Shown: piece by piece, positions 45,233-52,979 of the stretch
Layout of the letters: every line of letters begins with the position of its first letter
Numbering within the stretch: position 1 is the first letter of the stretch
Source: an uncultured Oscillospiraceae bacterium
Lineage (GTDB): Bacteria > Bacillota > Clostridia > Oscillospirales > Acutalibacteraceae
Direction: 5' to 3'
Assembly: GCA_905192745.1 (NCBI GenBank)
Contig: CAJJLZ010000018.1
Location: 1 to 55,199 of the forward strand
Length of the DNA: 55,199 nt
The notes under the pieces: model-generated
What the model was told of the DNA's origin: nothing
Seen by the model: only the letters and a program-made list of their open reading frames with translations
Database searches by the model: none
Made by a program: the position numbers and the translations under genes

Positions 45233-47398
45233 ATGGAAAAACGGCGCATTTGCTGGATGGATGGCAGCGAAGAAACCGAACTGCCCGGAAAGCTGCTGTC
45301 CGACAATCTGGAATATTTCGGGAAAACCATTCCTACCGGAGCCACCTACCGGTATTTGTCTCCGCTGAGCAGTATTATCGATGGGGACGAGGATCTTGCC
45401 GAGTTCCGCGGCCATCGGCTGCAGGATGGCCGCCTGATCCGCCGTTTCCGGAAAGAACCGGCGGTAGCGGAACGGGAGCTTGTGATGGAATGGGATTTTC
45501 AGCGCTCCTGTACCTTTTGCGAGGTGGATTTTTATTGCCACGGTGAGATGAAGACCATCGAGGTGGCCTGTGCCGACGGGGAGCAGCCGGTGGTGTGGCA
45601 CGGCGGTGCGGCGGCAGGATCCAACCATTTTTACCGCGTGAAGTTGAACGGACAGACAGCGCGCCGCCTGCGATTTACCCTCACCGCAGAGAATCGGCTG
45701 GAGCTGTTCCAGGTGTGGGCCTTTGGAGACGCCGAGGAACAGGCCCGCGCCGACGATTTCTCGGTGGACCGGTTTGTGTTCGCCAACTCCATTGCTATGG
45801 AGTCCTTGATGGGCGCTGCCCATACCGCTTTTTCGGATGTGGAAGGGTTTCACTGGATGAAACGGATGAAAAAGGCCGGCCTGTATGAACGCGGGGCTGT
45901 GTGGTCGGAACAGCCGGCCTACGGCGATCTGGTGCTGAAACCGGTTTTGCCTGCCGTACAGGCCGTCGAAGCCGCCGTACAGCGCCGGATCTGCCGGGGA
46001 GGCACCGAGGTGGTATGTCTGGCCCTGACCAATACCGACACCACCGCTCCCCGTACCCTGCGGGTGGAACTGGAAAACAACACGCCGCTGAAAACGGAGC
46101 GGATGGTGGTGGGGCTTTTACCCAGCCGCTGGTACGGCGACGCGGCGGGTGCCTTGTTCAACGAAGAATACACGATCGGCCGCAACAGCCGCTACCGGTA
46201 TCTCTCTAACGCGCCGGTGATCGCGGATTTTCCGGAAATTCATCTGCCGGCAGGAGGAAGCTGCCTGTTCTGGGTGCGGCTGTCCTGCGATGAAGCCACC
46301 GAACCCGGAACCTACACCTTGTATCTGTGCGCCGGGGAATCCCGGAAGGAGATCACGGCGGAGGTTCTTCCGATTACCCTGCCCACCGTACACACGGGTA
46401 TTATGCTGTGGGGCTCCTTCACCGATATGTATCCCTTTGTTTACAGCGACCGCGCCGCCCGCGAAGTGGCATATCGCCGCAGCCTGGGCATCAATATTTA
46501 CAGCGGCTGGCCAAACGAGGGCACAGCCGCCCGCGTGGCTTTCGAGCAGGACCCACAGTCCCAGTTCGGCATCTACGCCCTGGGAATCTACGGGGATAAA
46601 ATCTATAACAATTACCTGAAGCCGGAGGACGTCACGCCGGAGATGGAAGCGGATGTCGCGGAGATTTTGGCCGCCTGCGTCCGAAAGGCGGAGGAGGTGG
46701 GCATCGGCTTCGACCGCTGGTTTATTGAAATGCCGGATGAGCCGGGCCGCCATAATATGGCCGCCGTGCGTACCTTTGTGGAGATGTGCAAGCGCATTGA
46801 ACCCCGTATCCGCATCTATGTCAACCCCGCCTGCTGGACGGGCTTTGAAAATGACGGGGTGGAAAGTGACGAAACACTGGTAAATTTACTGGATGGATGG
46901 TATGATAAACTGGTGGATATTTCTGTGCCGCTGGCTCTCAATCTGGAGGATCGTCCCAAAGCCATGCGGTATTTCCGCGCCGACCGGGAATTTAACGGGC
47001 AGTACTGGGTAGCCGGGCAGCACATGAATGCAGACCGGGGAGAATTGGTGTCCCTTCCCCGTGTATGCGCTTGGGATTCGATTTCCCGCGATTTGAATTT
47101 CTGGGGGTTCTATTCGTATTATTGTCCTCGTCTCAACAGTTGGGACAATGCGGTGCGTCCGTATGAAAACGTGGACGGCACCATCAACTACCAATGTGTA
47201 TACGGCGGCCTCAACGGCCCGGTTCCAACCCGCGCTTCGGAAGCCATCCGGGAAGGGTGGCAGGACTACCGCATCATGCAGCTGGTGCGGGAACAGGCCC
47301 CGGAGACGTATCGTCGCTTACAGAAGCAATACCTCTCGGGAGAGTATACTTTTGAGGGACTGCGCCGGAAAGCTTTGGATGCGTTGACACAGGTTTGA
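45233..47398 (+). CDS. DUF4091-type glycosidase-like protein
   Basis: 721 residues, cytoplasmic by lack of signal. The N-terminal two-thirds contains beta-sandwich material. The barrel-like part has GIMLWGSFTDMYPFVYSD, RWFIEMPDEPGRHN at about residue 495 (candidate acidic residues) and WDSISRDLNFWGFYSYYCP followed by EAIREGWQDYR, a layout I associate with DUF4091 proteins found in glycan-utilisation loci. Biochemical activity is unproven. AAAAGGAG lies 10 bp before the ATG. Confidence 0.75.
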   Translation: MEKRRICWMDGSEETELPGKLLSDNLEYFGKTIPTGATYRYLSPLSSIIDGDEDLAEFRGHRLQDGRLIRRFRKEPAVAERELVMEWDFQRSCTFCEVDFYCHGEMKTIEVACADGEQPVVWHGGAAAGSNHFYRVKLNGQTARRLRFTLTAENRLELFQVWAFGDAEEQARADDFSVDRFVFANSIAMESLMGAAHTAFSDVEGFHWMKRMKKAGLYERGAVWSEQPAYGDLVLKPVLPAVQAVEAAVQRRICRGGTEVVCLALTNTDTTAPRTLRVELENNTPLKTERMVVGLLPSRWYGDAAGALFNEEYTIGRNSRYRYLSNAPVIADFPEIHLPAGGSCLFWVRLSCDEATEPGTYTLYLCAGESRKEITAEVLPITLPTVHTGIMLWGSFTDMYPFVYSDRAAREVAYRRSLGINIYSGWPNEGTAARVAFEQDPQSQFGIYALGIYGDKIYNNYLKPEDVTPEMEADVAEILAACVRKAEEVGIGFDRWFIEMPDEPGRHNMAAVRTFVEMCKRIEPRIRIYVNPACWTGFENDGVESDETLVNLLDGWYDKLVDISVPLALNLEDRPKAMRYFRADREFNGQYWVAGQHMNADRGELVSLPRVCAWDSISRDLNFWGFYSYYCPRLNSWDNAVRPYENVDGTINYQCVYGGLNGPVPTRASEAIREGWQDYRIMQLVREQAPETYRRLQKQYLSGEYTFEGLRRKALDALTQV

Positions 47399-47435
47399 GC
47401 AGGAGGGCGCCGAACGGGAAAGGAAGGTAAAAACG

Positions 47436-48362
47436 TTGCCCTATCGTTTGTTGGAAGCTTGCCGGCGGGGCTTGTATGTAAAGCCCCGCCTGGGATATAG
47501 TCAAACTTTTCATCCGGATTTTTCCATGAAATACCACCGTCACGACACCATCGAGTTTATGTATGCGGTAGACGACTCCTTTTCCTGCAATGTGTTGTCC
47601 GAAGATAACGTACTGCACCGAACCGTTGCCCGCACGAAAAGCTGTCTGGTATTGAACAACGCAGTACGGCATTGTCTGGTGATCGATCGGCAGGTTCAGA
47701 TTCTGAACATTGAGTTTGAGTTTCAGGAAGATCCCGAGGGCGCGTATCCACTGGCAACGCTGTTTGAAAAAGTGCCCGGATTTCGCCAACTGGCGGAAAG
47801 CGATCAGGATTTCGTGGTATTTTCCGGATGCAGCGTAATCCTTCCGTCCATGAATTCCCTGCTGGACTGTATCGTTCAGAACCCGCAGCAGGCGAAAACA
47901 GCTCTATCGTTCCGGCAGTCCCTGTATGTAGCGGCCTTTTTCGCGGATTTGACCATGGACTACCGGCGCAGCGAACTGACGCCGCAGCAGGGGCAGTATA
48001 TTGAGGCGGCCAAGGAGTTCATCAGCAAAAATTTCAGCGAAAATTTTACCGTTACCCAGATAGCGGAGATGGTGAACCTACACCCCAGTTATCTGGAGCG
48101 CCTGTTCAAAAAAGCGGAAAACTGCACCCTCAAGGATTATCTGAACTACCAGCGCACTCTGAAAGCAGCCTATCTTCTGCGTTCCACCAACCGCTCCATC
48201 GAGGATGTTGCCTTTGAGGTGGGGTTCGGTAATCGTCAGCATTTTTCCAAGATGTTTGCGCGGTTTATGAAAATGTCCCCTCGCGAGTACCGGACCATGC
48301 TGAACGTGAAAAACTACGACGACAACGAAATCGACGCCCGCATGATCATCGACGATTTCTGA
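47436..48362 (+). CDS. AraC-family transcriptional regulator (locus B)
   Basis: 308 residues from TTG 47436 (AAGGAAGG 8 bp upstream). The N-terminal cupin-like domain has MKYHRHDTIEFMYAVDD. The C-terminal HTH pair runs from FTVTQIAEMVNLHPSYLERL to FGNRQHFSKMFARFMKMSP. It is the last gene of locus B, co-directional with it, and probably an activator responding to the imported sugar. It is only distantly similar to the locus A regulator, so the two loci may respond to different signals. Confidence 0.9.
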   Translation: MPYRLLEACRRGLYVKPRLGYSQTFHPDFSMKYHRHDTIEFMYAVDDSFSCNVLSEDNVLHRTVARTKSCLVLNNAVRHCLVIDRQVQILNIEFEFQEDPEGAYPLATLFEKVPGFRQLAESDQDFVVFSGCSVILPSMNSLLDCIVQNPQQAKTALSFRQSLYVAAFFADLTMDYRRSELTPQQGQYIEAAKEFISKNFSENFTVTQIAEMVNLHPSYLERLFKKAENCTLKDYLNYQRTLKAAYLLRSTNRSIEDVAFEVGFGNRQHFSKMFARFMKMSPREYRTMLNVKNYDDNEIDARMIIDDF

Positions 48363-48366
48363 ACCC

Positions 48367-48416
48367 CTGCCGATTCTTCTGCTGTCCAAGTCCAACACGG
48401 ACAACGACCAAGCCGA
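48367..48416 (+). pseudogene. 50-bp remnant of the SGNH hydrolase gene
   Basis: Matches 24960-25009 of the SGNH gene at 46 of 50 positions, including TTCTTCTGCTGTCCAAG and GGACAACGAC. It begins 5 bp after the regulator stop. About 140 bp of unrelated AT-rich DNA separate it from the 423-bp repeat, which resumes at the corresponding 3' end of the SGNH gene. It is therefore a remnant of an SGNH copy with an internal replacement. Confidence 0.8.
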
Positions 48417-48468
48417 TCGTAGGAACTGAGGCGAAGATGGGACAATATTCGAAATAAAATAGTAGAAT

Positions 48469-48489
48469 TTTTTTGCATTGTGCAAAAAA
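48469..48489. promoter_or_regulatory. 21-bp palindrome upstream of the GH3 promoter
   Basis: TTTTTTGCA and TGCAAAAAA are perfect 9-bp arms around TTG, about 26 bp before a -35 element. It could be an operator, or a weak A/T hairpin terminator for the regulator gene. Confidence 0.35.
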
Positions 48490-48515
48490 TACAGAAATAT
48501 TTTTCAGAGAATTAG

Positions 48516-48545
48516 TTGATTTATAATAAATTGATATTATATAAT
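48516..48545 (+). promoter_or_regulatory. Sigma-A-type promoter before the GH3 gene
   Basis: TTGATT (48516-48521) and a perfect TATAAT (48540-48545) are separated by 18 bp in a strongly AT-rich stretch, about 70 bp before the GH3 start. The stretch is absent from the left repeat copy, so the GH3 gene gained this promoter with the rearrangement. Confidence 0.6.
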
Positions 48546-48557
48546 AGCAAAAACGCT

Positions 48558-48980
48558 CAGCGATGGAGGACAATCGTACAGAACCATCCCATCACTGAAA
48601 GACGAGGTTTCTTATGAATATTGACGCACTGCTAAGCCGAATGACTCTGCGCCAGCTTCTGGCGCAGATGACGCAGCTGGATTATACCTTTTTGCCCCCG
48701 AGGAAGGGGGAGAAATAACCGGCCCGCTTCATCGGATGGGTATCCGGGAGGAAGATGTCGACTGCTGCGGTTCCGTACTCAACATCACCGGCGCCGCTCT
48801 GACCCGCCGGGTACAGGAGGAGCACCTGAAAAAGGACCCCAACCGGATTCCTCTTTTGTTTATGCGGGATGTTATTCACGGTTTCCGCACGATCTTTCCC
48901 ATCCCGCTGGCACTCGGCTGCTCCTGGAATCCCGCGCTGATGCGGCAATCCGCCCGAGTTGCCGCCAGAGAGGCCGCCGC
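48558..48980 (+). repeat. 423-bp direct repeat, right copy
   Basis: Identical by eye to 25204-25626. After position 48980 it continues into the full GH3 gene, whereas the left copy breaks into unrelated DNA. Upstream it breaks at the end of the AT-rich junction. Confidence 0.9.
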
Positions 48981-50772
48981 AGCCGGCGTCCATGTTACCT
49001 TTTCCCCCATGGCCGATCTGGTGCGGGACGCCCGCTGGGGACGGGTGATGGAGGCCACGGGAGAAGATCCCTGGCTGAACGCGTTGTATGCCCGGGCGAT
49101 GGTGGAAGGCTATCAGGGGGCGGATCTGCGGGAAAACGACACGCTGGCCGCCTGTGTGAAGCATCTGGCCGCCTACGGCGCAGCGGAAGCCGGACGCGAC
49201 TATCACTCGGTGGAGCTGGGAAGCTATTCCCTGCGTGAATTCTATCTTCCGGCCTATAAAGCGGCGATAGACGCCGGAGCGGCAATGGGCATGGCCGCCT
49301 TCCATGCGCTGAACGGAACGCCCTGTTCGGCCAACGCGCCGCTCCTCCGCGGCACCGTGCGGGAGGAATGGGGCTTTGACGGCGTGCTGATCTCCGACTG
49401 GGGCGCTGTCCACGAACTGATTCCGCACGGGATAGCGGAGAACGGGTCGGAGGCCGCACGGCTGGCGCTGCAGGCGGGAGTAGATATCGAAATGATGACC
49501 GCGGACTATCTTACCTGCGGCGAAGAAATGGTGCGCCGGGGACAGATGGAGGAAGCGCGGATCAACGAGGCGGTTCGGCGAATTCTTACCCTGAAAGAAA
49601 AGCTGGGACTGTTCGACGATCCCTTCAGGGGAACGGATGCGGAAAAAGAAACGCGGCTTCTTGCCTGCGCCTCCCACCGGGCCTCCGCACGGGAGGCCGC
49701 CGTCCAATCGCTGGTTCTGCTCAAAAACAGCCGCGGAATCCTGCCCCTGCGGCAGGAGCAGAAGATCGCGGTCATCGGGCCCTACGCAGAGACCACGGCC
49801 CTGTTGGGCGGCTGGTCCTGCATCGGCTGGGAGGGCGAGGTTGTCACTCTGCGGCAGGGGATCGAGCAAAAGGCCGGTGAAAACGCAGCGTTTGCGGGCT
49901 GCGGCGTCCGGCCGGGCAGGACAGAGATCGAAAAGGCCGTCCGCGCGGCGGAAAAGGCGGAGATCGTCGTAATGGCGCTGGGCGAAGCCGCCGACATGAG
50001 CGGCGAAGCCGCCAGCCGTGCCTTTCTGGACCTTCCGGAGGAGCAGGAAGAGCTTGCCCGGGCGATTTTTTCACTACATAAACCGACGGCGGTCCTGCTG
50101 TTTGGAGGACGGCCTCTGGATCTGCGATGGCTTTCCGAACAGGCCGACGCCCTGCTGGAGGCCTGGTTCCCCGGGACGGAAGGCGGCCCTGCGATCGCCG
50201 ACGTTTTGTATGGAGACCGGATGCCGGAAGGCCGGCTGGTCATGTCCTTCCCCTATACGGTGGGGCAGGCGCCGCTTTTCTACAACAGCTTTTCCTCCGG
50301 CCGGCCCCACACCGTCAATCCCGAGGAAAAATTCACCTCGCGGTATCTGGATGCCCCTAACGAACCGCTGTATCCTTTCGGATACGGGTTGGGCTATTCG
50401 CCGGTCTCCTATGGGGATCTGCAGTTGAGCGGCGACTGCCTGCGCCCCGGCAAGGTTCTTCAGGCGGAGATCACCGTAACCAACGCCGGCGACCGCTATC
50501 CGGTGACAGAAACCGTACAACTGTACATCCGGGATGTCGCCGGTTCCCTTGTACGTCCCCTGCGGGAATTGAAAGGTTTCCGCAAGGTCACGCTGCAGCC
50601 GGGGGAAACCCGGCGGGTCACTCTGGAAATCCGGGAGGAAATGCTCCGGTTTTATCACGAGGACGGCGCGTGGTATGCGGAGCCCGGCCTGTTTGAGGTA
50701 TATATGGGCAGTGATTCGCAGGCGGAGAGAACGGCTTCCTTCCGGCTGGAGACGGACGAAAACAGACCGTAA
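48736..50772 (+). CDS. Glycoside hydrolase family 3 (beta-glucosidase type), N-terminus frameshifted
   Basis: The main frame encodes 678 residues from ATG 48736. The barrel has DARWGRVMEATGEDPWL and KHLAAYGAAEAGRDYH, and the nucleophile aspartate is in LISDWGAVHEL (residue 221 of this frame). The second domain and a C-terminal fibronectin-III-like domain (YPFGYGLGYSPVSYGDLQLS) complete a BglX-like layout without signal peptide. The natural start appears to be ATG 48614 (MNIDALLSRMTLRQLLAQMT), but after its 28th codon or so a run of five C (48695-48699) puts it in the wrong frame; six C would restore one continuous frame through PEEGGEITGPLHRMG. Either a phase-variable tract, a disabling mutation or an assembly error. 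Confidence 0.82.
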   Translation: MGIREEDVDCCGSVLNITGAALTRRVQEEHLKKDPNRIPLLFMRDVIHGFRTIFPIPLALGCSWNPALMRQSARVAAREAAAAGVHVTFSPMADLVRDARWGRVMEATGEDPWLNALYARAMVEGYQGADLRENDTLAACVKHLAAYGAAEAGRDYHSVELGSYSLREFYLPAYKAAIDAGAAMGMAAFHALNGTPCSANAPLLRGTVREEWGFDGVLISDWGAVHELIPHGIAENGSEAARLALQAGVDIEMMTADYLTCGEEMVRRGQMEEARINEAVRRILTLKEKLGLFDDPFRGTDAEKETRLLACASHRASAREAAVQSLVLLKNSRGILPLRQEQKIAVIGPYAETTALLGGWSCIGWEGEVVTLRQGIEQKAGENAAFAGCGVRPGRTEIEKAVRAAEKAEIVVMALGEAADMSGEAASRAFLDLPEEQEELARAIFSLHKPTAVLLFGGRPLDLRWLSEQADALLEAWFPGTEGGPAIADVLYGDRMPEGRLVMSFPYTVGQAPLFYNSFSSGRPHTVNPEEKFTSRYLDAPNEPLYPFGYGLGYSPVSYGDLQLSGDCLRPGKVLQAEITVTNAGDRYPVTETVQLYIRDVAGSLVRPLRELKGFRKVTLQPGETRRVTLEIREEMLRFYHEDGAWYAEPGLFEVYMGSDSQAERTASFRLETDENRP

Positions 50773-50782
50773 CAAAGCGTTC

Positions 50783-50819
50783 GGGGGTGTTGCAATGGAA
50801 TGCAACACCCCCTTTTTTT
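50783..50819 (+). terminator. Rho-independent terminator after GH3
   Basis: GGGGGTGTTGCA (50783-50794) pairs with TGCAACACCCCC (50801-50812), followed by seven T. It ends the plus-strand sugar region just before the convergent rsmI gene. Confidence 0.93.
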
Positions 50820-50833
50820 CATTGCTTACCGGG

Positions 50834-51685
50834 TCACCGCGCGATCAGCCGGTAGATTTCCCCCTTTTTCACTCCCGTTTCGGCGGCGGCGCGCTTCGCC
50901 GCGTCGGAGGCGGAAGCCCCCTCCTCCATATAGCGGGCGGCCAACTCCGCCGCCTGCCCGGGGGTCGCCGTCTCCTTCGCGGCGGGAACCGCCCCCGCAA
51001 TCACCAGCACAATCTCCCCCCGCGGCGTTTCCTCCCGGAAACGCCGGGCCGCCTCTTCCAGCGTGGTACGGATAACCTCCTCATGGATTTTGGTCAGCTC
51101 CCGCACAATCGCGAGGGGACGGTCCCCGAATACGGCGAACATATCCTCCAGCGTAGAGGGGAGCTTATGAGGCGCTTCGTAAAACACCATGGTGCGGGGC
51201 TCTTCCCGCAGAGATTCCAGATGCTCCCGCCGTCCCCGTTTGTTCATGCTGAGGAACCCTTCAAAGGTAAAACGGCCGGTCGGCATCCCCGCGACGGCAA
51301 GGGCGGTGATTACCGCGCTCGGCCCCGGCGCAACCCCCACCGGGATTCCCCGTTCATGGCAGAGCGCAACCAGATCCTCCCCCGGATCGGAGATGGCGGG
51401 CATTCCCGCGTCGGTCACCAGCGCACAGTTTTCCCCCGCTTTCAGGCGAGCGCAGATCTGCTCGCCCCGCTCCCGCTTATTGTGCTCAAAATAGCTGACC
51501 AGCGGCTTTTTGATGCCGAAATGATTGAGCAGAGTCAGCGTGACCCGGGTATCCTCCGCCGCAATGAAATCGCAGGCTTTCAGCGCTTCCACCGCACGGG
51601 GAGACAGGTCGGACAGGTTGCCGATCGGGGTCCCGACCAGCGTCAGCCTTCCCATTGTTTCCATCCCGTCGTTTTTCTTTTCCAC
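50834..51685 (-). CDS. rsmI: 16S rRNA (cytidine-1402-2'-O)-methyltransferase RsmI
   Basis: About 283 residues from GTG 51685, preceded by GAGGAGGATTT; the normal family length supports this start over the longer upstream frame. It is an SAM-dependent tetrapyrrole-methylase-fold protein with LVGTPIGNLSDLSPRA, AEDTRVTLTLL, DAGMPAISDPGEDLV, GVAPGPSAVITAL and FEGFLS, all diagnostic of RsmI. It methylates the ribose of C1402 in the decoding centre. It lies downstream of a trmN6-like gene and ricT, the conserved Firmicutes order. Confidence 0.95.
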   Translation of the reverse strand: MEKKNDGMETMGRLTLVGTPIGNLSDLSPRAVEALKACDFIAAEDTRVTLTLLNHFGIKKPLVSYFEHNKRERGEQICARLKAGENCALVTDAGMPAISDPGEDLVALCHERGIPVGVAPGPSAVITALAVAGMPTGRFTFEGFLSMNKRGRREHLESLREEPRTMVFYEAPHKLPSTLEDMFAVFGDRPLAIVRELTKIHEEVIRTTLEEAARRFREETPRGEIVLVIAGAVPAAKETATPGQAAELAARYMEEGASASDAAKRAAAETGVKKGEIYRLIAR

Positions 51686-51792
51686 GCAAATCCTCCTCGT
51701 TTTCGACTTTTCGAAAGGGTAATAAGGCGTTTTGTGCCTTAATATATGTATAATATGCAGCAATTATTACTATGTGTATTATCCGCTCTTTC

Positions 51793-52566
51793 TTACTGGC
51801 GGTTTTCCACCAGAGGGGGCTCTACCGTGAGACCCGGGCGGCCGCCCTTTCTTCCCTCGCAGAGCAAAAGCCAAGGAGCGGATTCCGCCCCGGCCTGTAC
51901 GAACCGGAGACGTTTGGGTTCCAGCCCGGCAGCCCGGAGGGCGGCAAGCACATCGGCAAGCCGTTCCGGCCGATGGCAGAGACAGAAGCGCCCTCCCGGC
52001 CGGAGCAGACCGGCTGCGGCCTCCGCCGCATCCGCAAGGGTACAGCCGGGGCGCTGTGGCGAGGGCTCTTCGTGCCGGGAAATTCTCGCCGCCCGGGAAA
52101 GGCTGGCTCCGCCGGACCCTGCCCGGAAATAGGGCGGATTCATCGCCGCGAGATCCATCGAGCCGGGCTCCAGCCATTCCCGCCAGCGGCGCAGGTCGCC
52201 GGTCTGTACCCGAATGCGGCCGGACAAACCGCTGCGTTCCACCGAACGGCGGGCCATCTCCGCCGCTTCCGGCTGGATTTCCAGCGCCTCCACCCGTACA
52301 TCCGGATTCTCCCGGCACCACAGAAGCGGGAGGATGCCGCAGCCCGTTCCCAAATCCACCGCCCACCGCTCCGGCCGGCGGAATGTTCCGGTGTCGTTTT
52401 TTTCTTCCGCCGTCCGGCTGGACAGAGGGCAGGAAAAGCGGGCGAGCAGCAGCGCGTCCGCGCCGAAGCGACAGTCGCCGGAAAGCTCCACGCCGATCCC
52501 GCCGCCCAGCGGCTCCCAACAGCCGCCCGGAAAAACGGCGGGCCGCCCCACTCCTGTCTTTTCCAC
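51793..52566 (-). CDS. tRNA1(Val) adenine-N6-methyltransferase-like protein (TrmN6/YabB group)
   Basis: 257 residues from GTG 52566, with GGGAG upstream. The Rossmann-type SAM-binding motif AVDLGTGCGILPLL is at about residues 69-82, and the N6-adenine methyltransferase catalytic motif NPPYF is at about residue 143. Position between ricT and rsmI matches the yabB slot of Bacilli. A tRNA target is inferred from family and context. Confidence 0.88.
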   Translation of the reverse strand: MEKTGVGRPAVFPGGCWEPLGGGIGVELSGDCRFGADALLLARFSCPLSSRTAEEKNDTGTFRRPERWAVDLGTGCGILPLLWCRENPDVRVEALEIQPEAAEMARRSVERSGLSGRIRVQTGDLRRWREWLEPGSMDLAAMNPPYFRAGSGGASLSRAARISRHEEPSPQRPGCTLADAAEAAAGLLRPGGRFCLCHRPERLADVLAALRAAGLEPKRLRFVQAGAESAPWLLLCEGRKGGRPGLTVEPPLVENRQ

Positions 52567-52600
52567 CCGCTCACTCCCTTCCGGTCAAAATTCCGGTCAT

Positions 52601-52641
52601 AAAAAGACGTTGCCGGACGGCCCGAAGGTCGCCCGGCAACG
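52601..52641 (-). terminator. Terminator after the ferredoxin gene
   Basis: Read on the minus strand, CGTTGCCGG (52641-52633) pairs with CCGGCAACG (52616-52608), with a partly paired GC-rich inner loop, followed by a short T-rich run (TCTTTTT). It sits just downstream of the ferredoxin stop. Confidence 0.8.
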
Positions 52642-52655
52642 GGTTAGTGCAGAAC

Positions 52656-52826
52656 TTATTCCGCCTGGGGAGCGCCAACGGGACATACGTCCGCGCAGCT
52701 GCCGCACTCGGTGCAGACATCGGGATTGATCTCGTACTTGCCGTCACCCTCGGAAATCGCGGAAACGGGGCACTCCGCCTCGCAAGCGCCGCAGGCGATG
52801 CACTCGTCGCTGATTTTATAAGCCAT
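52656..52826 (-). CDS. Small 2[4Fe-4S] ferredoxin
   Basis: A 56-residue protein, short enough to be missed by length-filtered gene calling. Two CxxCxxxCP clusters are plain: CIACGACEAECP and CTECGSCADVCP, each followed by a conserved short segment (VSAI and VGAP). An excellent site AAAGGAGGTG precedes the ATG at 52826. It would act as a low-potential electron carrier in an anaerobe. It has its own promoter and terminator, so it is probably a monocistronic, highly expressed gene embedded in the ricT-rsmI neighbourhood. Confidence 0.95.
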   Translation of the reverse strand: MAYKISDECIACGACEAECPVSAISEGDGKYEINPDVCTECGSCADVCPVGAPQAE

Positions 52827-52858
52827 TTAAACAGCACCTCCTTTGTATGTTCGTTCCT

Positions 52859-52886
52859 ATCATAACACAAAGATGTAAAAAATCAA
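52859..52886 (-). promoter_or_regulatory. Promoter for the ferredoxin gene
   Basis: On the minus strand, TTGATT (52886-52881) and TATGAT (52864-52859) are spaced by 16 bp, with a TG before the -10. It lies 33 bp upstream of the ferredoxin ATG. Confidence 0.65.
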
Positions 52887-52912
52887 CGGGTTTTGCCGAA
52901 AAAATACCGGGT

Positions 52913-52958
52913 TTTCCGCCGGGAAAAGGTGGATGCTCCCTTTCCCTCCCGGCGGAAA
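52913..52958 (-). terminator. Hairpin after ricT
   Basis: TTTCCGCCGGGA (52913-52924) and TCCCGGCGGAAA (52947-52958) form a perfect 12-bp stem, with an additional AAAGG/CCTTT inner pairing. It lies 22 bp past the ricT stop on the minus strand. A T-run occurs about 10 nt later rather than immediately. Confidence 0.55.
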
Positions 52959-52979
52959 GACGCCGCGGAAACCGCCGGC

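Noticed and set aside
48690..48710. Programmed -1 ribosomal frameshift in the GH3 gene
   Set aside because: The frame needed is indeed -1, but TTTTTGCCCCCGAGG does not give a canonical slippery heptamer in the zero frame and no upstream stimulatory site is evident; a one-base change in the C-tract is simpler.
25204..48980. Insertion sequence or integrase-driven genomic island
   Set aside because: No transposase, integrase, tRNA gene or terminal inverted repeats are visible; the 423-bp repeats are gene sequence, which fits homologous recombination.
50675..51742. Plus-strand frame of 355 codons through the terminator and rsmI
   Set aside because: It crosses a strong terminator and runs antisense to a clear rsmI gene.
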